Assembly (NCBI GenBank): GCA_011799875.1
Contig: JAAAXO010000143.1
Span: forward strand, 1 to 64,000
DNA length: 64,000 nt
Direction: 5' to 3'
From: Thinopyrum elongatum
Lineage: Eukaryota; Streptophyta; Magnoliopsida; Poales; Poaceae
Made by a program: the position numbers and the translations under genes
Part shown: positions 29,853 through 41,612 of the stretch, in pieces
How the letters are laid out: each line of letters starts with the position of its first letter
Position numbering within the stretch: the first letter of the stretch is position 1
Notes under the pieces: generated by a model
Database searches by the model: none
Told to the model about the DNA's origin: nothing
What the model saw: only the letters and a program-made list of their open reading frames with translations

Positions 29853-30978
29853 GGCAACATCCTATCAGCAAATCTTACCTTTTCTAGCTTGCCAACCCAT
29901 ACCCTTTGTTGTAGTAGGTTTTGCCATGCGGTGTTTTAACTATGTTGTGTTTAATTATTTCAATTATGCAAAAATGTAATGTTTAATAGGGTTATATGAT
30001 GTTTAAGTATGAATTGTCCACTTCAGTTTCACGAATGGCTATATTTGGTTGTTTATAGTGAGTAGGTGCCTTGTTTATCTGCATTTGGTTGTTAGGTTGG
30101 TTGCAGTGAGCATTTGTCCAGTTATCAAGCAGATGCCTTGTTTATCTGTATTTGGTTGCTTGGTTGCAGTGAGCATTTGTCCAGTTTTCAAGCAGATGCC
30201 TTGTTTATCTATATTTGCTTATTAGGTTGGTTGCAGTGAGCATTTGTCCAGTTTTCAAGCATATGCCCTGTTTATCTGTATTTGCTTGTTAGGTTGGTTG
30301 TAGTGAGAATCTGTCCAGTTTTCAATGGCTATATTTGGTTATTATACTGATCATTTATGCCTTATTTATTTCAGTCATTCACAATGTGATGTTCATTTTG
30401 TGCAAGTCAGAACTGTGCTGCTCGATTTCATCAATACTAGTTTGAACGGCTATATTTGGTTCCAGTTATGCCTGGTGTAGTTAACACATGCCCTTTATTT
30501 CAGTTTTACACATTTATCCAGTGTGATGTTTAAGCATGACCTACATTCTATTCATTTTCAACAATACCAGTTTGAATTGCAATATTTGATGGCTGTTAAG
30601 CCTGTTGTAGGTAACATTCCCTTCCATTTTATATCTGCTTTAACAACATGCTGAAACCAACACATTCAACCTATCATTTGGAGATGATGTTGTTTACCTT
30701 TGCTATATTTGTTTGATGTTAAGGTTGCTGTACTTATCATGCCTTTCCACTACTTATGCAGGACAACAACAGGAGTGGCCAGCATTTTCCACCGAGGTTA
30801 GTTTCATCCCTCGGCTTGTACTCCCCCCATCATTCCATAATGTAGTGCATATAGATCCAGGCCTGGACACTTGTTAGCTTCTAATATTGACGTGTTGCTT
30901 GTAGGTACATATGCCCTTGGCAAAGATCCAAGCATCGACCCTTTTTGCGTATAGGGCAATGAGATATTCATGAACAAG
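29853..30978. other. AT-rich region after the hypothetical ORF
   Basis: This looks intronic or 3'-flanking. It contains the 66-bp array (30050-30330) and TTTGGTTG-rich repeats. A pyrimidine tract plus CAG at about 30760 and TTGTAG at about 30903 are possible acceptors. No further ORF of note. It ends where a gypsy LTR starts at 30979. Confidence 0.45.
30050..30330 (+). repeat. 66-bp tandem array, four copies
   Basis: TGCCTTGTTTATCTG recurs at 30067, 30134, 30198 and (as TGCCCTGTTTATCTG) 30264, spaced 67, 64 and 66 bp. Each unit holds GTTGCAGTGAGCATTTGTCC. Confidence 0.8.
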
Positions 30979-31270
30979 TGATACGTCTCCAACGTATCTA
31001 TAATTTTTTTATTGTTCCATGTTGTTATATTATCATTCTTGGATGTTTTACAATCATTTTATAGCAACTTTATATCATTTTTTGGGACTAACCTATTGAC
31101 ATAGTGCCCAGTGCCAGTTGCTGTTTTTTCCTTGTTTTTTACTTCGCAGAAAATCAATACCAAACGGAGTCCAAACGCAGTGAAACTTTTTGGAGATTTT
31201 TTTTGGACCAGAAGACAAACGGGGGGCTCCGAGGGGAGCACAGCCCACCTGGGCGCGCCTGGGGGGCCAG
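30979..31270 (+). repeat. Ty3-gypsy LTR (TGATACGTCTCC type), 5' segment
   Basis: The LTR begins TGATACGTCTCCAACG, a start shared by several large Triticeae gypsy families (for example the WHAM/Sabrina/Fatima group; exact family not resolved). It runs to GCCAG at 31270, where the CRW composite is inserted, and continues at 43354. The LTR without the insertion is about 1586 bp. Confidence 0.75.
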
Positions 31271-32198
31271 TGATGAGGACATCAATACCATTGTTACACC
31301 CACAGCCCCTGCTGCTATACATACTGGACCAATTACTAGAGCTCGCGCACGCCAATTAAATTATCAGGTACTTTCGTTTCTTGGTAATGATTCTAATGTT
31401 CATGAGAATATGATGCTGCCTAAATTGGATACATTTGTTTTGCTTACAAATGAAGGGCCTAGCTTGGACAAGAAAGAGGAACCTTGGAGCAAGTTCAAGC
31501 ATGGAGATGATGGCATGCGCAAGGGGAACAAGAACGGAGTTACAAGTGATGATTTCAGGACTTTGAAGCCACCATAAGGAGTGCAGGAAGCCTTGGACGA
31601 AATATACAAGATGCCACTTCATAAATTCCGTCCAGAGGCTATTATAGGTGCTGCGTCACCTTATTATTGGGCCAGGCCCATGTAATTTCGAAATACTTGA
31701 GTATAGGCTATTTTTAGAGTCCGTATGTGTGGGGAAACAAGAGATAGGGTTGGTTTCGGACCCCTCCTTCAAGGGCCACGAAATCCCCCCCCCCCCCTCT
31801 TCCTCCATATATACAGCCCTTAGGGCACCGTTTAGACTTTGGGTTTTGTTTAGATTAAAAGTTCGCCATAGCTGCAACTTCGCGTACTTCGTTTGTGTTC
31901 AACGACCAGACCAAGACGTCACAGAACCCCACCTTGATCAATAAAGCTTTCATCTTATATTCGCAATATCCAGATTGCAAATCTTAGTTTCTTGCTTGTT
32001 CTTCGTTTGCTTGCAGGAGATAGACCCTCGTGGTCAGGTTGATTGTGCTCCGGCGTGGTCAATAACCTCTCGGAGTTGGTTTAGCGATTGCTAAGGCGCG
32101 ACGTCCTCGCACGTTCGTAGTCGGATCGTCAAAGTCTACTCCACCAAAAACGATAGCTATCATCTCATCGAAAGATCGGGACACCCTCGCCTCTATGA
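31271..32198 (+). repeat. CRW 5' LTR (R-type) of the GCCAG composite
   Basis: 928 bp. It carries R-type markers in the encoded tail (PAAIH, DSNVH, GMRKG). A long C run at about 31787-31798, just upstream of the TATA box, accounts for the extra length. The final CA is GA (CTCTATGA), next to the PBS. Confidence 0.85.
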
Positions 32199-32200
32199 AG

Positions 32201-32210
32201 TGGTATCAGA
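32201..32210 (+). promoter_or_regulatory. CRW primer binding site
   Basis: TGGTATCAGA two bases after the LTR, complementary to the 3' end of initiator tRNA-Met; used to prime minus-strand cDNA. The same site follows the other CRW and Quinta 5' LTRs. Confidence 0.8.
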
Positions 32211-33320
32211 TTCCCAGGTTGCTCGGTGAGATTTACAGTTTTTCGTAGTTTAGATCGAGTCTGTTCTTCATACCTACAGTCCAGGAAAAAGCCAAAAAAA
32301 AATTTAGGGTTAGTTCATCATATCCGAACCAATCTGAGCCTTTGCATAATCTTTTTAGGGTTTTTGCTTTGTTGAATTTGCGGTTGCATCGTCGTGTCAA
32401 GTTGCTGGTCTTAGCGTCTAGTTCTTTAGAGTTTCGAGTTCTGTTCACAAGTTGTCACGCCGCCGCCGCACCATCATCATCGCCCCTACCATATACCACC
32501 ACAGCTTATCTGCTATTTCTCTGAGTCCATATACCACCACCGATCCGAGTCCATATACCACCACCGATCCGAGTCCATATACCACCACCAATCCGAGCCC
32601 ACATATACTACCGTCATATACCATCACCAGTCCGAGTTCCACCATATTCATCTCTGCCACCAGTCCTAGTCCGAGTCCAGTATTTATTCCTTTATTTTAG
32701 AATTCCAGATCACGCGATACTACGAGTCGTGAACAAGTCGGATTCCCCAATTTTCGTGCTACCCGCAGAAGAAAAATAGTTCCAGTTTCAAAAAAAAAAA
32801 AACTAAGTCTGGAAAATTCTGGCTAGGCAATTTTTAGACCATTTGTAGACTTTTTCGAAAAAAAATTGTTGCGGAGCAAAAAAAAAAAAAGAGGAAAAAA
32901 AAGTGCAAAAAAAAAAATTTCAGAGTGTGCTCCTCCCTTGTTTACGTGCAGCGCCGTGATTTTTGTTAGTGTTCTAGGCTCGCGTCTCTAGCACGGTCTA
33001 GCCTAGGACCAGCACAGTACCGTCGTTGAGAGTTTATTCAACATTGCATCTCTGAATTGATTATTGCTGACCCTTTTTGCTACCATATCATAAGCCTTCC
33101 CAGCTCCACATACATCTACATCGTGCATTTGACACCACCTGGCAATCGCTCTGTCCAAGCTCTGAGAGTTTTGACTACAAAGGTTGCCGATCACCACCTG
33201 CTGCTGGGTAAGAACTGGTAAGAATTTGAGATTTGCTTGACGGATTTGTGACACCACACCACCACCACTTTCTAGTAGTCTGTAGGATCATATTCTTGTG
33301 TGTTTCTATTGCTGCTAACC
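32211..33320 (+). other. Complete CRW leader with 24-bp repeats
   Basis: In order: a Quinta-like proximal part (GCATCGTCGTGTCAAGTTGC), the 24-bp repeat ATATACCACCACCGATCCGA (three copies plus variants, about 32526-32600), poly-A tracts (32790-32920), and the distal part with CAGCACAGTACCGTCG and a GTAAGAACTGGTAAG segment before gag. ORF 32452-32700 runs through the 24-bp repeats; translation is unproven. Confidence 0.8.
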
Positions 33321-34397
33321 ATGGCAGGATCACAAGCCGACGAGATTGACTGGGAGAACATGACGAACAAGGAGTTGCATGATAAATTTCAGCAAATGAT
33401 GAGTGGCCAGGTGGGAGATGTGCTAAACAGATTTGAAGAGGCCATGGAGAAGATAGATGGCATGGAGAAGTCGTTCGAGACAAAGCTGGATAACAAGTTT
33501 AATGAATTGCTCACGCGTCTTCCCCAACCACCACCGGCTGCACCTGTCGCACCTCTGCAACGACAACAACAACGCCCCCTTCCAAATCAGTTCGGACGAG
33601 CGAAGCGTGTTCCTCTTGAGGATGGCCAAACTTCTGGTGCTGCTGTACCTACTGTTGATGCTTCTTTGGCTCCTGCTCCTGCTGCTGCTGGTGCCGAGGA
33701 GGAGGATGATAACGCGGGCGATTATGAGGATGAGGTTGATCAAAATCATAACTACGTGCAACCACCAGCACCAGGTCGTCCACATGCAAATAATCGCAAT
33801 GGTAGGCCTGCACCACCACTTCAGGTACGAGATCATGACCATCTTCCTAAATTAAAATTGAATATTCCACCATTCGAGGGTAGATATGTTCCTGATATAT
33901 ATCTTACTTGGGAGTTAGAAACTGAACAACGTTTTACATGTTTACAATATCCCGAGGAACGACGTGTTGCTGATGCTGTTTGTGCTTTCACTAGTTTTGC
34001 ATGTGTATGGTGGTCTGAACATTGTAGATTATATCCTATTCCAGCTACGTGGGCTGCTTTGAAAACTGCTATGCGTACTCGTTGGGTTCCACCATATTAT
34101 CAACGTGAATTACTTCAAAAATTGCAGCGCTTAAGACAAGGAAAAAATTCTGTAGAAGAATATTATCAGGAATTACAAACTGGCATGATTAGATGTGGTA
34201 TTGTTGAGGAGAATGAAGCTATGCTTGCACGTTTCATGGGTGGATTAAATAGAGAGATTCAGACCATTCTAGAGTATAAGGAGTATAATAATATCACTCG
34301 TTTATTCCATCTTGCTTGTAAAGCTGAACGTGAAGTGCAGGATCGACAGGCATTGGCGCGAACTAATTTTTCTGCAGGTCGATCTTCATCATGGACA
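33321..34397 (+). pseudogene. CRW gag, truncated before the zinc knuckle
   Basis: ATG at 33321 (MAGSQADEIDW). It has the N-terminal helical region, the Pro/Gln-rich linker, the acidic segment EEEDDNAGDYEDE, and the whole capsid core (TWELETEQRF, CVWWSEHCRL, NSVEEYYQEL, FMGGLNREIQ, LFHLACKAEREV). The frame is intact to SSSWT at about 34397. There a reversed LTR fragment is joined with the shared bases CAC and adds a meaningless ~20-residue tail to a stop at 34461-34463. Nucleocapsid, protease and downstream coding are removed from this position. Confidence 0.85.
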
Positions 34398-34856
34398 CAC
34401 ATACGGACTCTAAAAACAGCCTATACTCAAGTATTTCGAAATTACATGGGCCTGGCCCAATAATAAGGTGACGCAGCACCTATAATAGCCTCTGGACGAA
34501 ATTTATGAAGTGACATCTTGTATATTTCGTCCAAGGCTTCCTGCACTCATTATGGTGGCTTCAAAGTCCTGAAATCATCACTTGTAACTCCGTTCTTGTT
34601 CCCCTTGTGCATGCCATCATCTCCATGCTTGAACTTGCTCCAAGGTTCCTCTTTCTTGTCCAAGCTAGGCCCTTCATTTGTAAGCAAAACAAATGTATCC
34701 AATTTAGGCAGCATCATATTCTCATGAACTTTAGAATCATTACCAAGAAACGAAAGTACCTGATATTTTAATTGGCGTGCGCGAGCTCTAGTAATTGGTC
34801 CAGTATGTATAGAAGCAGGGGTTGTGGGTGTAACAATGGTATTGATGTCCTCATCA
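34394..34856 (-). repeat. Reversed CRW LTR fragment (U3)
   Basis: U3 of a CRW LTR in antisense, from mid-LTR (ACATACGGACTC) to the exact terminus GATGTCCTCATCA at 34856. H-type subfamily. One clean terminus and one broken end. Confidence 0.8.
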
Positions 34857-35138
34857 ATTGGTTCGTCAACCAATGTCGATCACTCGTGGTAGATACTTGA
34901 AGGCGATCTACGAACCTTTACAGACTTCTTCTTCGAGAAACATAATCACTCTTGGTTTATGAAGAAATTGACACCTAACCGTCTAGAGATTTTGCAGCTC
35001 TCAAGAGTAATAGGCGGAGCGTACTGGACCTAGTTTCTAGTGATGCTGAACCACTATCTAATTCTTCGGCTCTAGGGGTATCTCTCTCGGTGGATTTTAA
35101 ACTCAAATCGGTCGGAGAGGGGGTTGCTCAACAATTTC
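34857..35138. other. 282-bp orphan segment between two reversed LTRs
   Basis: Sequence not matching any other part of the window (ATTGGTTCGTCAACCAATG ... GGTTGCTCAACAATTTC). It is bordered by a U3 terminus on the left and a U5 terminus on the right, so it appears to be pre-insertion DNA carried here by rearrangement. It starts with the short inverted repeat ATTGGTT...AACCAAT. No ORF of note. Confidence 0.6.
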
Positions 35139-36060
35139 TGATAGAGGCGAGGGTGTCCCGATCTTTCGATGAGATGATATCTATCGTTTTTGGTGGAGTA
35201 GACTTTGACGATCCGACTACGAACGTGCGAGGACGTCGCGCCTTAGCAATCGCTAAACCAACTCCGAGAGGTTATTGACCACGCCGGAGCACAATCAACC
35301 TGACCCCGAGGGTCTATCTCCTGCAAGCAAACGAAGAACAAGCAAGAAACTAAGATTTGCAATCTGGATATTGCGAATATAAGATGAAAGCTTTATTGAT
35401 CGAGGTGGGGTTCTGTGACGTCTTGGTCTGGTCGTTGAACACAAACGAAGTACGCGAAGTTGCAGCTCTGGCGAACTTTTAATCTAAACAAAACCCAAAG
35501 TCTAAACGGTGCCCTAAGGGCTGTATATATGGAGGAAGAGGAGGGGATTTCGTGGCCCTTGAAGGAGGGGTCCGAAACCAACCCTATCTCTTGTTTCCCC
35601 ACACATACGGACTCTAAAAACAGCCTATACTCAAGTATTTCGAAATTACATGGGCCTGGCCCAATAATAAGGTGACGCAGCACCTATAATAGCCTCTGGA
35701 CGAAATTTATGAAGTGACATCTTGTATATTTCGTCCAAGGCTTCCTGCACTCATTATGGTGGCTTCAAAGTCCTGAAATCATCACTTGTAACTCCGTTCT
35801 TGTTCCCCTTGTGCATGCTATCATCTCCATGCTTGAACTTGCTCCAAGGTTCCTCTTTCTTGTCCAAGCTAGGCCCTTCATTTGTAAGCAAAACAAATGT
35901 ATCCAATTTAGGCAGCATCATATTCTCATGAACTTTAGAATCATTACCAAGAAACGAAAGTACCTGATATTTTAATTGGCGTGCGCGAGCTCTAGTAATT
36001 GGTCCAGTATGTATAGAAGCAGGGGCTGTGGGTGTAACAATGGTATTGATGTCCTCATCA
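35139..36060 (-). repeat. CRW LTR, minus strand
   Basis: A complete 922-bp CRW-type LTR of the H subfamily. On its U3 side it is joined directly to RNase H sequence (EKLSGP|DEDIN), with no integrase between. The flanking 5-mers (ATTTC left, GGCCC right) are not a TSD. Confidence 0.85.
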
Positions 36061-37631
36061 GGCCCACTCAATTTTTCAGAAAAGTATGCAACAGGTTTGC
36101 CATCTTGTAATAACACACCTCCTAATCCAATTCCAATGGTGCTGAAATCTCTCACAAAACGCCTATAGAAACCAGCGAGTCCAAGAAAACTCCTCACTTG
36201 AGTGACTGTTTTGGGCTGTGGCCAACTCTCAATAGCTTCAATCTTGGCTTTATCAACTTCAATTCCCTGTGGAGTAACAACATAGCCAAGAAAAGATACT
36301 CGGTCGGTGCAAAAGGTGCACTTCCCAAGGTTACCAAACAAACGTGCATCACGTAGAGCAATAAAAACAACACGTAAATGTTCCAAATGTTCCTCCAAAG
36401 ATCTGCTATAAATCAATATATCATCAAAGTAAACTACCAAAAATCGTCCAATGAAAGCACGTAAAACTTCGTTCATTAATCTCATGAAAGTACTAGGTGC
36501 ATTAGTTAACCCAAAAGGCATGACTAACCACTCATATAAACCGAACTTAGTTTTAAATGCTGTTTTCCATTCATCTCCCAATTTCATACGAATTTGATGG
36601 TATCCACTACGCAAATCAACTTTGGAGAATATTGTAGAGCCACTCAATTCATCAAGCATATCATCTAGCCTAGGAATAGGATGACGATAACGAATAGTAA
36701 TATTATTAATGCCTCTACAATCAACGCACATACGCGACGTACCATCCTTTTTTGGCACTAGTATAATAGGAACAGCACAAGGACTAAGAGATTCGCGTAT
36801 ATAACCTTTGTCGAGCAGCTCCTGTACTTGACGCATAATCTCCTTCGTCTCCTCTGGATTGGTACGGTATGGCGCACGGTTTGGCAACGAAGCACCGGGA
36901 ATTAAGTCAATCTGATGCTCAATCCCGCGAATAGGTGGTAATCCCGGTGGCACGTCTTGTGGAAAGACGTCAGCGAACTCCTGCAAAATGTTAGTGACCG
37001 CAGGAGGCAAAGAGGAAGGCACGTCCTCGAATGAAAATAACGCCTCTTTGCACACAAAAGCATAGCAAACAGAATTGCTGAAATCTAGCTCATCAATATC
37101 AGATTTGGTGGCAAGTAAGCATGCACTTTTCAATTTAATTTCACAAGCAACACTAGATGGTTTATTATTAGGCTTCATTTGTTGCTCAAATTCTTTTGCC
37201 ACAATCTGATTTTCACTCTTATTTTTCTCCTGCTTTGCTTTACTAGCTCTATTAATATCATCTTTCAAAATAGAATCAGGAGTCATAGGAAGCAAAGTAA
37301 TATGTTTATCCTTATGAACAAGAGTATACTGATTGTTTCTACCATGGTGTACAGAATTTTTATCAAATTGCCATGGTCTACCAAGTAATAATGAACATGC
37401 TTGCATGGGTACCACATCACAATCAACATAATCAGCATATGTAGAGATACTAAAATGCACACGAACAGTACGTGTTACCTTAACCTTGCCGCTGTTGTTG
37501 AACCATTGGATATAGTAAGGATGTGGATGTGGTCTTGTGGTGAGAGATAGCTTCTCCACCATCTCCATGCTAGCCAAGTTGTTGCAGCTCCCTCCATCTA
37601 TGATGACGCGAACAGAACGTTCCTTCACAAC
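36061..37631 (-). pseudogene. CRW protease-RT-RNase H fragment, reversed
   Basis: The antisense frame begins inside the protease domain (VVKERSVRVIIDGG, about 37631) and continues through the connector and RT ([50 protein letters not shown]). It then loses about 150 bp between RDFSTI and [10 protein letters not shown], removing the first RNase H catalytic Asp region (a short ATTG is shared at the join). It ends at EKLSGP against an LTR terminus. Together with 38545-39959 it forms a long inverted repeat. Confidence 0.85.
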
Positions 37632-38544
37632 TGATGAGGACATCAATACCATTGTTACACCCACAGCCCCTGCTGCTATACATACTGGACCAATTACTAG
37701 AGCTCGCGCACGCCAATTAAATTATCAGGTACTTTCGTTTCTTGGTAATGATTCTAATGTTCATGAGAATATGATGCTGCCTAAATTGGATACATTTGTT
37801 TTGCTTACAAATGAAGGGCCTAGCTTGGACAAGAAAGAGGAACCTTGGAGCAAGTTCAAGCATGGAGATGATGGCATGCGCAAGGGGAACAAGAACGGAG
37901 TTACAAGTGATGATTTCAGGACTTTGAAGCCACCATAAGGAGTGCAGGAAGCCTTGGACGAAATATACAAGATGCCACTTCATAAATTTCGTCCAGAGGC
38001 TATTATAGGTGCTGCGTCACCTTATTATTGGGCCAGGCCCATGTAATTTCGAAATACTTGAGTATAGACTATTTTTAGAGTCCGTATGTGTGGGGAAACA
38101 AGAGATAGGGTTGGTTTCGGACCCCTCCTTCAAGGGCCACGAAATCCCCCCCTCTTCCTCCATATATACAGCCCTTAGGGCACCGTTTAGACTTTGGGGA
38201 TTTGTTTAGTTAAAAGTTAGCCATTGCAACTTCGTGTACTTCGTTTGTGTCCAACGACCAGACCAAGACCACTTTTGGATCCCCATCATTATCAATACTT
38301 CATCTATATTCGCAATATTCAGATTGCATTATCATATTCTTGCTTGTTCTTCGATTGCGTGCAGGAATAGACCTTCGTGGTCAGGCTGATCGTGCTTATA
38401 GCATCGTCAGTAACCTCAGGAGATTGGTTTAGCGATTGCTAAGGCGCAACGTCGTGCACGTTTGTAGTCGGATCGTCAAAGTCGACTCCACCAAATCGAT
38501 AGTTACCATCTCATCGAAAGATCGGGACACCCTCGCCTCTATCA
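37632..38544 (+). repeat. Chimeric LTR (CRW U3, Quinta R-U5)
   Basis: 913 bp from TGATGAGG to CCTCTATCA. U3 (to about 38195) is R-type CRW; from GGGATTTGTTTAG onward it is Quinta-type (GCAATATTCAGATTGC). Pol coding abuts on both sides, reversed on the left and forward on the right, with no matching TSD. Confidence 0.85.
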
Positions 38545-40690
38545 TAAGGATAAACATATTACTTTGCTTCCTATGACTCCTGATTCTATTTTGAAAGATG
38601 ATATTAATAGAGCTAGTAAAGCAAAGCAGGAGAAAAATAAGAGTGAAAATCATATTGTGGCAAAAGAATTTGAGCAACAAATGAAGCCTAATAATAAACC
38701 ATCTAGTGTTGCTTCTGAAATTAAATTGAAAAGTGCATGCTTACTTGCCACCAAATCTGATATTGATGAGCTAGATTTCAGCAATTCTGTTTGCTATGCT
38801 TTTGTGTGCAAAGAGGCGTTATTTTCATTCGAGGACGTGCCTTCCTCTTTGCCTCCTGCGGTCACTAACATTTTGCAGGAGTTCGCTGACGTCTTTCCAC
38901 AAGACGTGCCACCGGGATTACCACCTATTCGCGGGATTGAGCATCAGATTGACTTAATTCCCGGTGCTTCGTTGCCAAACCGTGCGCCATACCGTACCAA
39001 TCCAGAGGAGACGAAGGAGATTATGCGTCAAGTACAGGAGCTGCTCGACAAAGGTTATATACGCGAATCTCTTAGTCCTTGTGCTGTTCCTATTATACTA
39101 GTGCCAAAAAAGGATGGTCCGTCGCGTATGTGTGTTGATTGTAGAGGCATTAATAATATTACTATTCGTTATCGTCATCCTATTCCTAGGCTAGATGATA
39201 TGCTTGATGAATTGAGTGGCTCTACAATATTCTCCAAAGTTGATTTGCGTAGTGGATACCATCAAATTCGTATGAAATTGGGAGATGAATGGAAAACAGC
39301 ATTTAAAACTAAGTTCGGTTTATATGAGTGGTTAGTCATGCCTTTTGGGTTAACTAATGCACCTAGTACTTTCATGAGATTAATGAACGAAGTTTTACGT
39401 GCTTTCATTGGACGATTTGTGGTAGTTTACTTTGATGATATATTGATTTATAGCAGATCTTTGGAGGAACATTTGGAACATTTACGTGTTGTTTTTATTG
39501 CTCTACGTGATGCACGTTTGTTTGGTAACCTTGGGAAGTGCACCTTTTGCACCGACCGAGTATCTTTTCTTGGCTATGTTGTAACTCCACAGGGAATTGA
39601 AGTTGATAAAGCCAAGATTGAAGCTATTGAGAGTTGGCCGCAGCCCAAAACGGTCACACAAGTGAGGAGTTTCCTTGGCCTCGCTGGTTTCTATAGGCGT
39701 TTTGTGAGAGATTTCAGTACCATTGCTGCACCTCTCAACGAGCTTACAAAGAAGGATGTGCCTTTTGTTTGGGGTACCGCACAGGAAGAAGCCTTCACGG
39801 TGTTGAAAGATAAGTTAACACATGCTCCTTTACTCCAACTTCCTGATTTTAATAAGACTTTTGAGCTTGAATGTGATGCTAGTGGAATTGGATTAGGAGG
39901 TGTGTTATTACAAGATGGCAAACCTGTTGCATACTTTTCTGAAAAATTGAGTGGGCCTAGTCTGAATTACTCTACTTATGATAAGGAATTATATGCTCTT
40001 GTTCGGACTTTGGAAACATGGCAACATTATTTATGGCCCAAAGAATTTGATATTCATTCTGATCATGAATCTTTGAAACATATTAAAAGTCAAGCCAAAC
40101 TGAACCGTAGACATGCTAAATGGGTTGAATTCATTGAGACTTTCCCTTATGTCATTAAACACAAGAAGGGTAAAGAAAATGTTATTGCTGATGCATTGTC
40201 TCGTCGTTATACTATGCTTTCACAACTTGACTTTAAAATATTTGGTTTGGAGACCATCAAAGATCAATATGTGCATGATGCTGAATTTAAGGATGTATTG
40301 CAGAATTGTAAAGAAGGGAGAACATGGAACAAGTTCGTCGTTAACGATGGATTTGTGTTTCGTGCTAACAAGCTATGCATTCCAGCTAGCTCCGTTCGTC
40401 TTTTGTTGTTGCAGGAGGCGCATGGAGGAGGATTAATGGGACACTTTGGCGTAAAGAAGACAGAGGATGTACTTGCTACACATTTCTTTTGGCCAAAGAT
40501 GAGACGGGATGTTGACCGCTTTGTTGCTTGCTGCACTACATGTCAAAAAGCTAAGTCACGACTCAATCCTCATGGTTTATATATGCCTTTGCCTGTACCT
40601 AGTGTTCCATGGGAGGATATATCTATGGACTTTGTTTTGGGTTTTCCTCGAACAAAGAAGGGGAGGGATAGCATATTTGTTGTCGTGGAT

Positions 40691-41612
40691 TGATAGAGGC
40701 GAGGGTGTCCCGATCTTTCGATGAGATGATAGCTATCGTTTTTGGTGGAGTAGACTTTGACGATCCGACTACGAACGTGCGAGGACGTCGCGCCTTAGCA
40801 ATCGCTAAACCAACTCCTAGAGGTTATTGACCACGCCGGAGCACAATCAACCTGACCACGAGGGTCTATCTCCTGCAAGCAAACGAAGAACAAGCAAGAA
40901 ACTAAGATTTGCAATCTGGATATTGCGAATATAAGATGAAAGCTTTATTGATCAAGGTGGGGTTCTGTGACGTCTTGGTCTGGTCGTTGAACACAAACGA
41001 AGTACGCGAAGTTGCAGCTATGGCGAACTTTTAATCTAAACAACACCCAAAGTCTAAACGGTGCCCTAAGGGCTGTATATATGGAGGTAGAGGGGGGGAT
41101 TTCGTGGCCCTTGAAGGAGGGGTCCGAAACCAACCCTATCTCTTGTTTCCCCACACATACGGACTCTAAAAATAGCCTATACTCAAGTATTTCGAAATTA
41201 CATGGGCCTGGCCCAATAATAAGGTGACGCAACACCTATAATAGCCTCTGGACAAAATTTATGAAGTGGCATCTTGTATATTTCGTCCAAGGCTTCCTGC
41301 ACTCCTTATGGTGGCTTCAAAGTCCTGAAATCATCACTTGTAACTCCGTTCTTGTTCCCCTTGCGCATGCCATCATCTCCATGCTTGAACTTGCTCCAAG
41401 GTTCCTCTTTCTTGTCCAAGCTAGGCCCTTCATTTGTAAGCAAAACAAATGTATCCAATTTAGGGAGCATCATATTCTCATGAACATTAGAATCATTACC
41501 AAGAAACGAAAGTACCTGATAATTTAATTGGCGTGCGCGAGCTCTAGTAATTGGTCCAGTATGTATAGCAGCAGGGGCTGTGGGTGTAACAATGGTATTG
41601 ATGTCCTCATCA
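40691..41612 (-). mobile_element. CRW solo LTR with TSD TGGAT
   Basis: A single 922-bp LTR in reverse orientation, flanked by TGGAT (40686-40690 and 41613-41617), with no internal sequence attached. This is the standard product of recombination between the two LTRs of one inserted element. R-type subfamily. Confidence 0.92.

Noticed and set aside
34857..35138. TSD pair around the LTR 35139-36060
   Set aside because: The flanking 5-mers (ATTTC and GGCCC) do not match, so it cannot be called a clean solo LTR.
35754..37664. A 636-residue protease-RT protein starting [11 protein letters not shown]
   Set aside because: Its first residues come from the antisense of an adjoining LTR; the frame is a rearranged fragment with a deletion in RNase H, not a gene.
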